A stretch of 64,000 nt of DNA from DYRB01 sp963845265 (GTDB lineage: Bacteria > Pseudomonadota > Gammaproteobacteria > Chromatiales > Chromatiaceae): the NCBI GenBank assembly GCA_963845265.1, contig CAWJRN010000017.1, positions 32,547-96,546 of the forward strand. Direction: 5' to 3'. Shown one piece after another: positions 45,857-55,790 of the stretch. The first letter of the stretch is position 1. Each line of letters starts with the position of its first letter. The notes beneath the pieces are model-generated. The model was not told the DNA's origin, ran no database searches, and saw only the letters and a program-made list of their open reading frames with translations. The translations under genes were made by a program, and so were the position numbers.

Positions 45857-46912
45857 ATGAACAGAGATTGGCAGCACTTTATCGAGGCCCACTTAGGCAT
45901 CATCGACCCCGGGGACGTTACGCGCTTCCCCGATGCCCCCAGCGAGGCCGCCTGTGCCCTGATGGACCTATCACACTTGGGGCTGATCCGCGTCGCCGGG
46001 GCGGACGCCCTGACCTTCCTGCAAGGCCAACTCACAAACGACGTGCGAGAACTCTCCGCCAGACACACCCAACTGTCCGGGCACTGTAGCCCCAAGGGGC
46101 GCCTACTGGCGAGCTTCCGAGTCCTGCGCCTGGACGATACCTTCTACCTCCAGCTACCCAGAAGCGTCCTGCCGGCCATCCTCAAGCGTCTGAAGATGTT
46201 CGTCCTGCGCGCCCTCGTAACCATCGACGACGCCAGCGACGCCGTGGCCTGCATCGGTCTGGCCGGGGCCTGTGCACCGGGGCTCTTGGCGGAGACCTTC
46301 CCCGACCTCCCGGTTGCCGACCACGGCCTGAGCAAGGTCGGCGACCTGGCGGCGATCCGCATCCCCGGGCCCAGCCCACGCTTCCAGGTCATAGGCCCGG
46401 CGGCGACCCTGGCCCCACTGTGGGAGACGCTGGCCACCCAGGCGCCCCCCATGGATGGGGACTATTGGTCCCTGCTCGACATCCGCGCCGGCGTCCCAAC
46501 CATCTACCCGGAGACCGCCGACGCCTTCGTCCCGCAGATGACCAACCTGCAACTCATCGACGGCGTGAGCTTCACCAAAGGGTGTTACACCGGCCAGGAG
46601 GTGGTGGCACGCATGCAGTACCTGGGCAAGCTCAAGCGGCGCATGTACCTGGCGGAGGTCGAGGGCCCAAGCGCCCCAAAACCGGGCGACGAACTGCACG
46701 CCCCAGGCACCAGTTCCGAAAAGGCCGGCGGGCGGGTCGTGGATGCTTGCGCGACTGGCGATGGCCGATATGAGGTCCTGGCGGTGGTGGAGATCGAGGC
46801 GGCGGAGAGTGGCGAGGTCCGCCTCGGTGCGGCAGGCCCCAGACTTGCCCTCAAGGCACCACCCTATGGCTTCGCGAATGCGGACGCGGCAGGCGTGGGC
46901 ACCCCGGGATGA
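45857..46912 (+). CDS. ygfZ: Folate-binding iron-sulfur maturation protein YgfZ
   Basis: A 351-residue GcvT-like folate-binding protein that helps make or repair certain iron-sulfur enzymes. The signature KGCYTGQEVVARMQYLGKLKRR is intact with its conserved Cys. The N-terminal fold shows LSHLGLIRVAGADALTFLQG and QLTNDVREL. ATG 45857 follows an AGGA site. The last four bases overlap the next gene (ATGA), so the two are coupled. The promoter must lie in the 136-base gap shared with the divergent RNB gene. Confidence 0.95.
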   Translation: MNRDWQHFIEAHLGIIDPGDVTRFPDAPSEAACALMDLSHLGLIRVAGADALTFLQGQLTNDVRELSARHTQLSGHCSPKGRLLASFRVLRLDDTFYLQLPRSVLPAILKRLKMFVLRALVTIDDASDAVACIGLAGACAPGLLAETFPDLPVADHGLSKVGDLAAIRIPGPSPRFQVIGPAATLAPLWETLATQAPPMDGDYWSLLDIRAGVPTIYPETADAFVPQMTNLQLIDGVSFTKGCYTGQEVVARMQYLGKLKRRMYLAEVEGPSAPKPGDELHAPGTSSEKAGGRVVDACATGDGRYEVLAVVEIEAAESGEVRLGAAGPRLALKAPPYGFANADAAGVGTPG

Positions 46913-47256
46913 AGTTCACCCAGATCTCGATCGGGCAGCCCTTCCGCTACCAGGGCGAGACCCTGGTCAAGGTCGGCCCGATGACTGCCTGCAATGAGGG
47001 CGGAGGGAATACCAGGCTGATCCCCCGCTCGGCGGTCGTCACCGCCATCGGTGCCACCAAGGACCCGGCGCCGGGGGCGCCGACACACCCGGACGCCCGG
47101 CAAATCGATGTCGCCCTGGCGCGGTTCGAGGCGCGCTGGAGGACGGCCCTGGCAGGACTCGATGCCGCCGCTCAGGGGCAGCTGGGGCAAGAACTCGACA
47201 GCGCCCAGCAGGAGCTGCGGATTGGCCTGGGCGTCGACGCGCCTCCGGCCGCTTGA
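46909..47256 (+). CDS. Hypothetical protein coupled to ygfZ
   Basis: A 115-residue protein overlapping the ygfZ stop by four bases. The N-terminus MKFTQISIGQPFRYQGETLVKVGPM resembles short beta-rich hypotheticals with a YxG-K-x-G pattern; the C-terminal half is helical (IDVALARFEARWRTALAGLD). It has no signal peptide or metal-binding motif. Co-translation with ygfZ is the only clue to its role. Confidence 0.7.
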   Translation: MKFTQISIGQPFRYQGETLVKVGPMTACNEGGGNTRLIPRSAVVTAIGATKDPAPGAPTHPDARQIDVALARFEARWRTALAGLDAAAQGQLGQELDSAQQELRIGLGVDAPPAA

Positions 47257-47302
47257 CCAACTCCTGCCTACCCGCGCAGCTCAGGGTTTCAGCCAGCAAA
47301 GG

Positions 47303-48577
47303 TCAGCCCTCAGCTGCCAGACCCCGCGAGCGGTAGAGCCGCAGGCGCCCGATGCGCGCCTCGACAACCCCCACCAACCGACGATAGGCGTCCCCTCGAG
47401 TCCCCCCGTAAACTTGCTCCAGGCGTACCCGGGGGATTGCCTCCGGCAGACCCTCGATACGGATCATGAAGTCGTCCTCGTCGAGGCCCGTCACCGCAGC
47501 CACCTCCACCTGGGTAGCCCCAATCGCATCGCCCGTGGCCAGTTCCGCAAAGCGTACCCCAGCGCGATCCGCCGCCAGGTCGACAAAGCTGAATCCACTG
47601 CCACCGTCCGAATCGCTTAGCTCCTTGAACAACCCGATCGCGTCCGACACCAGGGAACTGCCCTGGGCCGCGACCATGGCGGAGCTGGTGAAGTGTTGCG
47701 CCAGGTCCCTGCGCCCACGCAGTACCACCGAACGCATGGGCGGCGGCCGGGCGGGGCCAGCCCCCGCAGCCAGGTCACGCACCAGTCGTCGATTGGCGTA
47801 GGCAAAGGCCGCGGCCAGGGCGGCCCTGTTTTCGACCACAGGATCGCCACCCTTGGAGCGCGCCTGCGCCTTGCGCAGCAGACCCGTCAACAACTCCGCC
47901 AAGGGCAGCGGCTGGGCGCTGGCCCCTGCGGCGGCCAGGGCCATCGCGTCTGCCTGATACAGCAGCACCAGCGCCTGCTCCTCCGGGGCGAGCAGATTGG
48001 TCCCGACGGCATCTACCGCACCCCGCCGCCAGGTATAGGCGACACGCGCCTGCCCCGGGGTCAGGGCCAAGGCATCCAGGACGCGCGCACGGCTCAGGCC
48101 CTCCAGGACCCGCCCGGCGAGGAGCCGAATCAGACCCGCGGGCAGGGGCAGGCCACCGACGCGGGCCGCCTGGATCTCGGGCAGGCCGGATCCCGCCACC
48201 AGTTCCAGGCGCAGATTCAGCCAGGCCCCGGAGGAGTTCCAGGGCGGCCTGATGGACCCCAGCAACTCGGCCCGACCCTGCCCAATCGTCACCGATGCCC
48301 GCCCGGTATCCAGAGGGGCAATCAGGTAGTTGGCCAACAACGTCGCTTCCGCCTCGCTGATGCTCAGAGAGACCTTGGCCCCATCGGGCAACCCCCGCGG
48401 ATCGTTGGCCCTGAGCCAGCGCCGCGCCCAAGCCCGCTGCCCGTCATCCAAGGCTGCTCCCCCGGGCTCGGACCCAGCGGCCACCAAGGGCCTCCCCTCG
48501 CTGACCAGCGCCACAAGGCCAACCAACCCGGCGGCCAGCAGCACGACCACAGCGAGCAGCCGCGATAGGATACCCAT
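47303..48577 (-). CDS. Hypothetical exported or membrane-anchored protein
   Basis: A 424-residue protein with an N-terminal signal anchor (MGILSRLLAVVVLLAAGLVG). The remainder contains helical and mixed segments: VSLSISEAEATLLANYLIAP, YTWRRGAVDAVGTNLL, a long Ala-rich helix region (RAALAAAFAYANRRLVRDLAA) and LAQHFTSSAMVAAQGSSLVSDAIGLFKELSDSDGGSGFSF split across residues 300-340, where a zinc-peptidase-like HFxxS region might sit. No catalytic motif could be confirmed. It starts four bases beyond the stop of the methyltransferase gene and is in the same operon. Confidence 0.72.
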   Translation of the reverse strand: MGILSRLLAVVVLLAAGLVGLVALVSEGRPLVAAGSEPGGAALDDGQRAWARRWLRANDPRGLPDGAKVSLSISEAEATLLANYLIAPLDTGRASVTIGQGRAELLGSIRPPWNSSGAWLNLRLELVAGSGLPEIQAARVGGLPLPAGLIRLLAGRVLEGLSRARVLDALALTPGQARVAYTWRRGAVDAVGTNLLAPEEQALVLLYQADAMALAAAGASAQPLPLAELLTGLLRKAQARSKGGDPVVENRAALAAAFAYANRRLVRDLAAGAGPARPPPMRSVVLRGRRDLAQHFTSSAMVAAQGSSLVSDAIGLFKELSDSDGGSGFSFVDLAADRAGVRFAELATGDAIGATQVEVAAVTGLDEDDFMIRIEGLPEAIPRVRLEQVYGGTRGDAYRRLVGVVEARIGRLRLYRSRGLAAEG

Positions 48578-48581
48578 CGGC

Positions 48582-49088
48582 TCAGTAGACCCAGGGGATC
48601 AGCTTGCGCACCTCTCGGGCATAGACAGCGTATTCCGGGTGGCGGGCGGTCAACCAGGACTCCTCCTTGGCCCCTTTAAAATCGAAGAAGACGAAGCCCA
48701 GGACCAACAGCACCAGGTGAGACAGGCTCAGGCTGAAGGCCACCCAGGCCAGAGCGGCGAACAACTGGCTGCTGTAGAGCGGGTGACGCACCACCCCGTA
48801 AACCCCATGACGCACCAGCCGGTTGTGATCCACCGGATAGGGCATCGGCGTCAGATAGGCGCGGATATTCAGAACGCCCAGGCCTCCAAAGACTAGCGCG
48901 GCGATGCCCAGGCCCAGGCCCAGGACCCAACGCGCCGGCGCCAGTGCAGCGATGGTCTCGGCGCTGACCCAAGGATTCCAGACCGGGGTCAGGAGAAAGC
49001 CGAAAAAGAGGGCAAACTGGATGACGACCAGGTACTCTCCGCGCCGGCCCAGCTTCGGCTTGTCGTGGCGCTGCTGCGGGTTGCTCAT
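48582..49088 (-). CDS. Isoprenylcysteine carboxyl methyltransferase-like membrane protein
   Basis: A 168-residue integral-membrane protein with about four to five helices. The conserved block YPVDHNRLVRHGVYGVVRHPLYSS and the later KEESWLTARHPEYAVYAREV are the signature of the ICMT/PEMT methyltransferase family, which uses AdoMet to methylate lipids or prenylated groups. Bacterial members rarely have known substrates. It starts at ATG 49088 and its stop is four bases before the downstream hypothetical gene on the same strand. Confidence 0.85.
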   Translation of the reverse strand: MSNPQQRHDKPKLGRRGEYLVVIQFALFFGFLLTPVWNPWVSAETIAALAPARWVLGLGLGIAALVFGGLGVLNIRAYLTPMPYPVDHNRLVRHGVYGVVRHPLYSSQLFAALAWVAFSLSLSHLVLLVLGFVFFDFKGAKEESWLTARHPEYAVYAREVRKLIPWVY

Positions 49089-49178
49089 GGCTACTCCTGG
49101 CCGCTTCTTGGATGGAAGACAACGCGCCGGACCCCAGCGGCTGCCCGGGGTATCTTAATCCCACGGAGTACACCAGCG

Positions 49179-49607
49179 ATGACCGAGTTCCAGATCCACG
49201 CCCAACTCCTGAGCGACGGCCACCGCCTGGGCCGGATGAGAACCTCCCATCTGCTGCTACACCGCAATGCGGCGCTACCCTGGTTCATCCTGGTGCCGGA
49301 GACCCCGGCCCTCGATCTGCTCGACCTCGACCCCGAACCGCGTAGCGAGATCATCGCCGACTGCGCGGCAATCTCCGGTTACATCAAGGCGGAGCTGGGC
49401 CTGCCCAAGGTCAACTTCGCCGCCATCGGCAACCTGGTACCCCAACTCCACCTGCATGTAGTCGGGCGCTCCTCCAACGACCCCTGTTGGCCTGCCCCGG
49501 TGTGGGGAAACCTGCCGCCTGGACCTAGCTACCGGCTAGAGCGCCTCCACACCATCTGCATCGATCTCTCCCGGCGCTGTGGGCTCCGGGTCTCATGGGC
49601 CGAGTAG
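49179..49607 (+). CDS. HIT-family hydrolase
   Basis: A 142-residue HIT-domain protein from ATG 49179 with GGAG eleven bases upstream. The nucleotide-binding strand LLLHRNAALPWFILVPE and the motif NLVPQLHLHVVGR define the family. The first His of the HxHxH triad is Gln (QLHLH), as is common in one proteobacterial subgroup. The retained central HLH still includes the nucleophile. Members hydrolyse nucleotide phosphoramidates or dinucleotides. It diverges from the ICMT-like gene. Confidence 0.9.
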   Translation: MTEFQIHAQLLSDGHRLGRMRTSHLLLHRNAALPWFILVPETPALDLLDLDPEPRSEIIADCAAISGYIKAELGLPKVNFAAIGNLVPQLHLHVVGRSSNDPCWPAPVWGNLPPGPSYRLERLHTICIDLSRRCGLRVSWAE

Positions 49608-49718
49608 AGTCGAACCCCGGACGACCCCGGCCGAACCACAACGTCTTCCTCTCTGGGTATACTGGCCAGGATGCGTCCGCCGGCGGTCGAGCGGACCTTG
49701 AGCCCCAGGCCACTAGCC

Positions 49719-49913
49719 ATGACCCGTAACGCCACCATTACCGTACTCATCCTCGCCCTGGTAGGAGGGGTCGCGGCCTGGTCCAAGTTGCGCTTCATCG
49801 ACGGCGAGCGCTACGACGCGCCCCAACGCTGGCGCCTTGAAGAATACCCCATGCCACCGCCCCATCGAGACGCCCGCGCATCCACCCAAGGCCCCGCAGT
49901 CTCCGGTAGCTAG
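49719..49913 (+). CDS. Small single-helix membrane peptide upstream of lemA
   Basis: A 64-residue peptide from ATG 49719, with a transmembrane helix MTRNATITVLILALVGGVAA and a polar, Pro-rich tail. An ATG at 49671 would add 16 residues. The reading frame ends 32 bases before lemA and may be its operon partner. No homology was recognised, so reality of the gene rests on the coherent membrane segment and spacing. Confidence 0.5.
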   Translation: MTRNATITVLILALVGGVAAWSKLRFIDGERYDAPQRWRLEEYPMPPPHRDARASTQGPAVSGS

Positions 49914-49945
49914 GCGCCGGGTCAACGATCACGGAGATCACCCCC

Positions 49946-50530
49946 ATGACCTGGTTCGTCCTCGCCGCCATTCTCGGCGTCATCCTGTACCTCATATCCC
50001 TGTACAACAGCCTGGTGGCACGGCGTAATCGCTACCGCAACGCCTTTGCCCAGATCGATGTGCAACTCACCCGCCGGCACGATCTGATCCCTAATTTGGT
50101 GGATGTCGCCAAGACCTATCTGACCCACGAGCGCGAGACTCTGGAGGCGGTCACCGCCGCCCGCGGTGCCGCCGTAGCCGGCCTGCGTCAGGCTGCCCGC
50201 GACCCGGGCAACGCGACGGCCGTGCGTCAGCTCGGCAGTGCGGAGCAAGACCTCAGCGGCGCCCTGGGTCGGCTCCTGGCCTTGGGTGAGGCCTACCCGA
50301 ACCTCAAGGCGGACGGGACCATGATGCAGCTCTCCGAGGAACTGACCAGCACCGAGAACAAGGTCGCCTTCGCCCGTCAGGCATTCAACGACGCGGTGAT
50401 GGACTACAACACCCTGCGCGAATCTATCCCGGCAAATCTGATCGCCGGGCGCTACGGCTTCCTGAGGGCGGAACTCCTAGACATCGGCGACGCTGCCCTG
50501 CGCCGCCCGCCGCGGATCAATTTCGGCTGA
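49946..50530 (+). CDS. lemA: LemA family protein
   Basis: A 194-residue LemA protein: one N-terminal helix (FVLAAILGVILYLISLYNSLV), then the hallmark NAFAQIDVQLTRRHDLIPNL and a four-helix bundle with GEAYPNLKADGTMMQL and ENKVAFARQAFNDAVMDYN. LemA proteins are membrane-anchored with a short outer N-terminus and a cytoplasmic bundle; their role is unresolved. The M48 protease gene lies 172 bases downstream. LemA and M48 peptidases are commonly neighbours and probably function together. Confidence 0.94.
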   Translation: MTWFVLAAILGVILYLISLYNSLVARRNRYRNAFAQIDVQLTRRHDLIPNLVDVAKTYLTHERETLEAVTAARGAAVAGLRQAARDPGNATAVRQLGSAEQDLSGALGRLLALGEAYPNLKADGTMMQLSEELTSTENKVAFARQAFNDAVMDYNTLRESIPANLIAGRYGFLRAELLDIGDAALRRPPRINFG

Positions 50531-50702
50531 CCCGGCCTCGGTCCGCGGTAGGAGCGACCTGTCCGCCGCGTCTGGTCGTCTTCCAGACCCCCCTCTGGAC
50601 GATACCGGATCGCGCTAGCGGCACTCACACAGGCTGTGCCGGGCGGGCGGCTCAATGGCACCCATCTCCAAGACCGACAGGCTCCAGGACACCTGACCCC
50701 AC

Positions 50703-52665
50703 ATGCAATTCTTCGAACATCAGGAGCGGGCACGGCTGCGCACCCGCGCCCTGCTCGCCCTCTTCGTCCTGGCCGTGGCGGCGGTGGTCGCCGCGGTGGA
50801 TGCATTGGTCGTCGGGCTGCTGGTCATCGGGCAGGTCGAGTTCCGCCCCCTGCTGCCGGAGGCCGAACCGCTTCACTGCGTTAAACCTGCCGCTACTGAT
50901 CGGCACCAGCGTCCTGACCCTGGCCCTGATTGGAGCAGCAGCCCTCTGGCGCGCCAGGCGCCTACGCAGCGGCGGGGCCCAAGTCGTCAGGGAGTTGGGC
51001 GGCGTCCCTGTGGCGCCTGACCCGAGCGACCCCAGGCAGAGACGCCTACGCAACCTGGTCGAAGAGATGGCCCTGGCCGCGGGGGCGCCGGTGCCCGACG
51101 TCTTCATCCTGGAGGACGAACCCGGCATCAATGCCCTGGCCGCGGGCTACAGCCCGGCGGACGCCGTCGTGGCGGTCACCAGCGGGGCCCTGGACAAGCT
51201 CGACCGCGACCAACTCCAGGGCGTCATCGCCCACGAGTTCAGCCATATTGTGCATGGCGACACCCGCATCGACATCCGTCTGATGGCTGCCCTATTCGGT
51301 ATCCTGGCCATTGCCCTGCTCGGTCGACGGCTGCGCGGTACCGGGGCGGGACTGGACGGGCCCCGCCGCCCTGGGGCTCTGCTACTGATCGGCTGGCTGC
51401 TCAACCTGATCGGCTCCCTGGGGCTGTTTGCCGCGCGCCTGATCAAGGCCGCCCTCGCCCGCCAGCGCGAGTACCTGGCCGACGCCGCCGCCGTGCAGTT
51501 CACCCGCAACCCCGACGGCATCGCCGGGGCCCTGAGACGCATCGCGGTGGAGCCCGCCGGCGCCCTCCTGTCGGTCGATACGGAGGAGGTCAGTCACATG
51601 ACCTTCGGCGCGGGCACCCACGCCCGTTGGCTGTCCGCCCACCCACCCCTTGAGGAGCGCATCCGGCGCATCGACCCACGCTTCCATCCCGCCCAACTGG
51701 TGGCCCTGGCCCGGCGAATCCGCCAGACAGCGGCAAGCACCCGCCACACTGCGATCAGCGACCCAGCCCAGGGTATCGCGGCCGGCACCCAGGCCCCCAC
51801 CGAGGCGCCCCTGGGCGCGCTCTTGGAACCTATCCTGGACCCGGCAGCGGTCCTCGCCACCATCGGCAATCCGGGTCAAGCTGAGTTGATCGCCGCCGCC
51901 CTCCTCACCGCCGGCTTGCCGGAGGGGCTGCGGGCCGTGGCCCACAGACCCCAATGGGCCCAGGCCCTGCTGTGCCTGCTGTTGTTGGACCCAGACCCCA
52001 AGACCCGCGAGACCCAACGCCTGCTGGTCGCCCGCCGCCTGGGCCACGAGACGGAGCAGCAGATCGGCCACCTGATCGATGCCCACCCGGCGCCCCACCC
52101 GCGCCAGCGCCTACCATTGGCAGAGCTGACCATACCGGCCCTCAAGCAACTCCCAGGCGCCGATCTGGCGCGCCTGGACCGAACAATCGCCGCCCTAATC
52201 GCCGCAGACGGGCAACTGTCGGTCTTCGAATATGCCCTGGGACGCCTGCTGCGCGTGCGGATCAGGGACGCCCTGGACCCGCCGCGGACCCAGGGCCGGC
52301 GCAAACTCGCCGAGTTGGCGGAACCGGCGCAGGACCTGATCCGCGCCCTGGCATGGATCGGTCACCGGGAGCAGGCAGCGCGGCAGGCCGCAGAGGCTGC
52401 CGGCCTGGCCCAGGCGGGCTGGACACCAAGCCGAGGCCCGACCCTACGCGAGGGTTGGCACGAGGCTCTAGACCGCACGCTGACCCCACTGGACGCCCTG
52501 CGCCCAAGCGCCAAGGCGACACTGGTCGCGGCCCTAGTGGCCACCATCACCCACGACCATCGGGTGACGGTCGCCGAGGCGGAGGCCCTGCGGGCAGTCT
52601 GCGCGACCCTGCATGTCCCCCTACCCCTAGCGACCTCGGTAGGTCACCGCACACAATCCACATAG
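50703..52665 (+). CDS. M48-family membrane metallopeptidase, HtpX-like with long C-terminal region (one-base frameshift)
   Basis: A membrane zinc protease of about 653 residues after repair. From ATG 50703 two helices are separated by a frame break near 50876-50881, where one surplus base splits LLPEAEPLH from LNLPLLIGTSVLTLALIG. The zinc site is HEFSHIVHGD, and REYLADAAAVQF supplies the third ligand Glu. VFILEDEPGINALAAGYSP precedes it as usual in HtpX-like enzymes. Beyond the protease (after about residue 320) an extra, Ala/Leu-rich helical region of about 330 residues is present in the LemA-associated group. It overlaps the convergent decarboxylase gene by 22 bases. Confidence 0.9.
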
Positions 52666-54887
52666 TATCGGACCCGCCCGCCCTCGCTCTGCCCCTTGAC
52701 CAGGCCGTGGATGTCGGTCTCGAAGCCGGGGAACTGCTCGTTGAAGGCCCGTGCAAACCGCAGGTAGTGCACGATGGTGGCATTGAAGCGCTCGCCGGGG
52801 ATGAGCAGCGGGATGCCCGGGGGGTAGGGGGTGAGCAGGATGGCGGTGATGCGCCCTTCCAGTTCGTCGATCTCGACCCGATCGATCTCCCGGTGAGCCA
52901 TGCGGGCGAAGGCGTCCGCCGGCCTCATGGCCGGGGCCATCTCGCTCAGGTACATCTCGGTGGTCAGCCGCGGGATGTCATGCTCCCGATAGACCGCGTG
53001 GATCTGGTTGCACAGGTCCTTGAGCCCGATGCGCTCGTAGCGCGGCTGTTTGGCAACGAACTCAGACAGAACCCGCCACAGGGGACGATTGTGGTCGTAG
53101 TCGTCCTTGAACTGTTGTAGCTCGGTCACCAGGGTATTCCAGCGGCCCTTGGTGATGCCGATGGTGAACATGATGAAGAAGGAATAGAGCCCGGTCTTCT
53201 CGACGATGATGCCGTGCTCGGCCAGATAGCGGGTGACGATGGCGGCGGGGATGCCCCAGTCAGCCACGTCGCCGTCCATGTCCACCCCTGGGGTGACGAC
53301 CGTGGCCTTGATGGGGTCGAGCATATTGAAGCCGGGCGCCAGATCGCCGAAGTCGTGCCAGCGTTCCCCCGCACGCAGTATCCAGTCCTCGCGCGCACCG
53401 ATGCCCTCCTCCGCCAGCTCGTCCGGACCCCAGACCTTGAACCACCAGGACTCCTGCAGTTCCGCATCGACCTTGCGCATGGCGCGGCGAAAATCCATGG
53501 CCTCGAGGATGGACTCCTCCACCAGGGCCGGACCGCCGGGGGGCTCCATCATGGAGGCGGCGACATCGCAGGAGGCGATGATGGCGTACTGGGGGCTGGT
53601 GGACATGTGCATGAGAAAGGCCTCATTGAACACGTCGCGGTCGAGGCGCTGATTGACGCTGTCCTGAACCAGGATCTGGGACGCCTGGGACAGCCCCGCC
53701 AGGAGCTTGTGGGTGGACTGGGTGGAGAAGATCATCGAGTCGGTACAGGGGGCCCGGCCCTCGCCGATGGCATGATAGTCGCCGTAGAAGTCATGGAAGG
53801 AGGCGTGTGGCAGCCAGGCCTCGTCGAAGTGCAGGGTGTCGATGCGCCCGTCGAGCATCTCCTTGATGGTCTCGACGTTGTAGCTGACCCCGTCGTAGGT
53901 GCTCTGTGTGATGGTGAGGATGCGCGGGCGCCGCTTGGACTCGCGGGCGAACGGATTGGCGGCGATCTTGCGCTCGATGTTCTCCCAGCGGAACTCTTCC
54001 AGGGGGATGGGCCCGATGATGCCGTAGTGGTTGCGGGTGGGCATCAGGAAGACGGGGATGGCGCCGGTGATGGTGATGGCGTGGAGGATGGATTTGTGGC
54101 AATTGCGGTCCACCACCACGATGTCGCCGGGGGCGACGGTGGAGTGCCAGACGATCTTGTTCGAGGTCGAGGTCCCGTTGGTGACGAAGAACAGGTGGTC
54201 GGCGTGGAAGATGCGAGCCGCATTGCGCTCCGAGGCGGCCACCGGGCCTGTGTGGTCGAGCAGTTGGCCCAGCTCTTCTACCGCGTTGCAGACGTCCGCG
54301 CGCAGCATGTTCTCGCCAAAGAACTGGTGGAACATCTGGCCCACCGGGCTCTTGAGGAAGGCGACACCCCCTGAGTGCCCAGGGCAGTGCCAGGAGTAAG
54401 AGCTGTCCGCGGCATAGTGGGTCAGGGCACGGAAGAATGGCGGGGCCAGGGAGTCCAGGTAGTTGCGCGCCTCCCGGACGATGTAGCGCGCGACGAACTC
54501 CGGGGTGTCCTCGAACATGTGGATGAAGCCATGCAGCTCGCGCAGGACATCGTTGGGGATGTGCCGGGAGGTGCGCGTCTCGCCGTAGAGGAAGATCGGG
54601 ATGTCGGTGTTGCGGAAGCGGATCTCTTGCACGAATGCGCGCAGCTGAGTCACCGCCGTTTGTGCCTCCTCAGGGGACAGGAACTGCTCGTCGTCGATGG
54701 ACAGGATGAAGGCCGAGGCACGCGACTGTTGCTGGGCAAAGGAAGCGACGTCGCGGAAGCTGGTCACACCCATGACCTCGATACCCTCCACCTCGATGGC
54801 CTTGGCCAGGACCCGCACCCCGGTGCCGCTGGCATTCTCGGAGCGGAAGTCTTCATCGACGATGACCACGGGGAAGCGAAAGCGCAT
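52644..54887 (-). CDS. PLP-dependent arginine/lysine/ornithine decarboxylase
   Basis: A 747-residue fold-type I decarboxylase of the large (AdiA/LdcI/SpeC/SpeF) class, which makes agmatine, cadaverine or putrescine. The N-terminal wing is a response-regulator-like fold (FPVVIVDEDFRSEN, SAFILSIDDE). The PLP Lys is in STQSTHKLLAGLSQ, HFDEAWLPHASFHDFY is the cofactor-binding block, and HCPGHSGGVAFLKSP is the conserved early loop. The exact amino acid cannot be chosen from the sequence alone; the length is like arginine decarboxylases. Its 3' end overlaps the M48 gene by 22 bases. Confidence 0.9.
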   Translation of the reverse strand: MRFRFPVVIVDEDFRSENASGTGVRVLAKAIEVEGIEVMGVTSFRDVASFAQQQSRASAFILSIDDEQFLSPEEAQTAVTQLRAFVQEIRFRNTDIPIFLYGETRTSRHIPNDVLRELHGFIHMFEDTPEFVARYIVREARNYLDSLAPPFFRALTHYAADSSYSWHCPGHSGGVAFLKSPVGQMFHQFFGENMLRADVCNAVEELGQLLDHTGPVAASERNAARIFHADHLFFVTNGTSTSNKIVWHSTVAPGDIVVVDRNCHKSILHAITITGAIPVFLMPTRNHYGIIGPIPLEEFRWENIERKIAANPFARESKRRPRILTITQSTYDGVSYNVETIKEMLDGRIDTLHFDEAWLPHASFHDFYGDYHAIGEGRAPCTDSMIFSTQSTHKLLAGLSQASQILVQDSVNQRLDRDVFNEAFLMHMSTSPQYAIIASCDVAASMMEPPGGPALVEESILEAMDFRRAMRKVDAELQESWWFKVWGPDELAEEGIGAREDWILRAGERWHDFGDLAPGFNMLDPIKATVVTPGVDMDGDVADWGIPAAIVTRYLAEHGIIVEKTGLYSFFIMFTIGITKGRWNTLVTELQQFKDDYDHNRPLWRVLSEFVAKQPRYERIGLKDLCNQIHAVYREHDIPRLTTEMYLSEMAPAMRPADAFARMAHREIDRVEIDELEGRITAILLTPYPPGIPLLIPGERFNATIVHYLRFARAFNEQFPGFETDIHGLVKGQSEGGRVRYYVDCVR

Positions 54888-55168
54888 GGGTCCCTCCTGG
54901 GGGCAGGGTAAACGGGCGGACTGGGGGCAGAAGTATAGGGCGGGAGCGCTTGGGGAACATGACCGGAGCGTGACGGGGCCCTCGACGCCAGGCCGATGGG
55001 GTTACGCAGCCCTCGGCCCGGGACCTGCGCCGGCGGCCGGCGACGCCGCGGTTCCTGCGGTTCGTGTCAAGGCCCTTCGCCGGCGCCGATCGCGCACGAG
55101 CGCACTTGCTTGACTGCCGGCCAAAGCCATATGTTCCGCCACTATCGGCAAATGAACCGGAGATACCC

Positions 55169-55309
55169 GTGGGAGAGCTTTCCATTGAACTGCCCGAGGA
55201 CCTGGCGGCGCCGAGCCTGGAGGTGGCGCTGGGGCTCGGCGTGTTCCGGTCGGAACTGATTCGCCAGGCGTTGGGGCATGAGATCGCACAAGCCCGTGGG
55301 GTGGTAAGA
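55169..55309 (+). pseudogene. Ribbon-helix-helix antitoxin-like fragment
   Basis: From GTG 55169 the frame reads GELSIELPEDLAAPSLEVAL, then VFRSELIRQALGHEIAQARG. The SELIRQAL helix and the leading beta strand match CopG/RHH antitoxins. The frame then runs on without antitoxin features to the toxin remnant about 125 bases downstream. The middle is irregular (an apparent in-frame change between strand and helix), so it is probably a decayed antitoxin gene. Confidence 0.45.
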
Positions 55310-55436
55310 ACGACGCGCCATGGCAGAGGGCTTGCGGGCCATGGCCGGGGACCCAGGGTCCCTCCGTTTCGCGAATGGCCTCGATTCGGCCCTCGGCGAG
55401 CCATTGCCAAAGGAGCGGAAAGGCTGGTGGAAGGGC

Positions 55437-55790
55437 TGATCGGCGGCGGAATCTACCTGACGCGACTCGACCCGGCCAAGGGCGCGGAGATCGGAAAGCT
55501 CCGTCCGATTGCTTTGTTGTCGGCACCGGAGCGCTTAGGTGCCGATTCCCCCGCTGTTGTTCATCTGCCCCCTGAACAGCCGATCCGAGCCCTGCTACGC
55601 ATCCCGTGCATGTGGCCTTGCTGCCGCACAGCGACCTCAAGGTCGAGAGCTTCGCCCTGTAGAGCACTACCGTGCCACCAGCCGTAAGCCAACATCCGTT
55701 CCCGGAATCTCAACGTCAGCAGTCCAACGGACAGCGGACGGACGCCGCAGCCACGCAAGGCTACCCTGCGGTACTGTGCATAACAACAGC
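55437..55790 (+). pseudogene. MazF/PemK-like toxin gene, multiply frameshifted
   Basis: The pieces read GIYLTRLDPAKGAEIGKLRP, then (next frame) FICPLNSRSEPCY, (third frame) HVALLPHSDLKVESFAL, then VEHYRATSRK and finally ATQGYPAVLC. In order they rebuild a MazF/PemK-type mRNA interferase of about 110 residues, but at least four frame changes are needed. It is a dead toxin gene. It lies downstream of the RHH-like antitoxin fragment, the normal order for such a pair. Confidence 0.7.
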
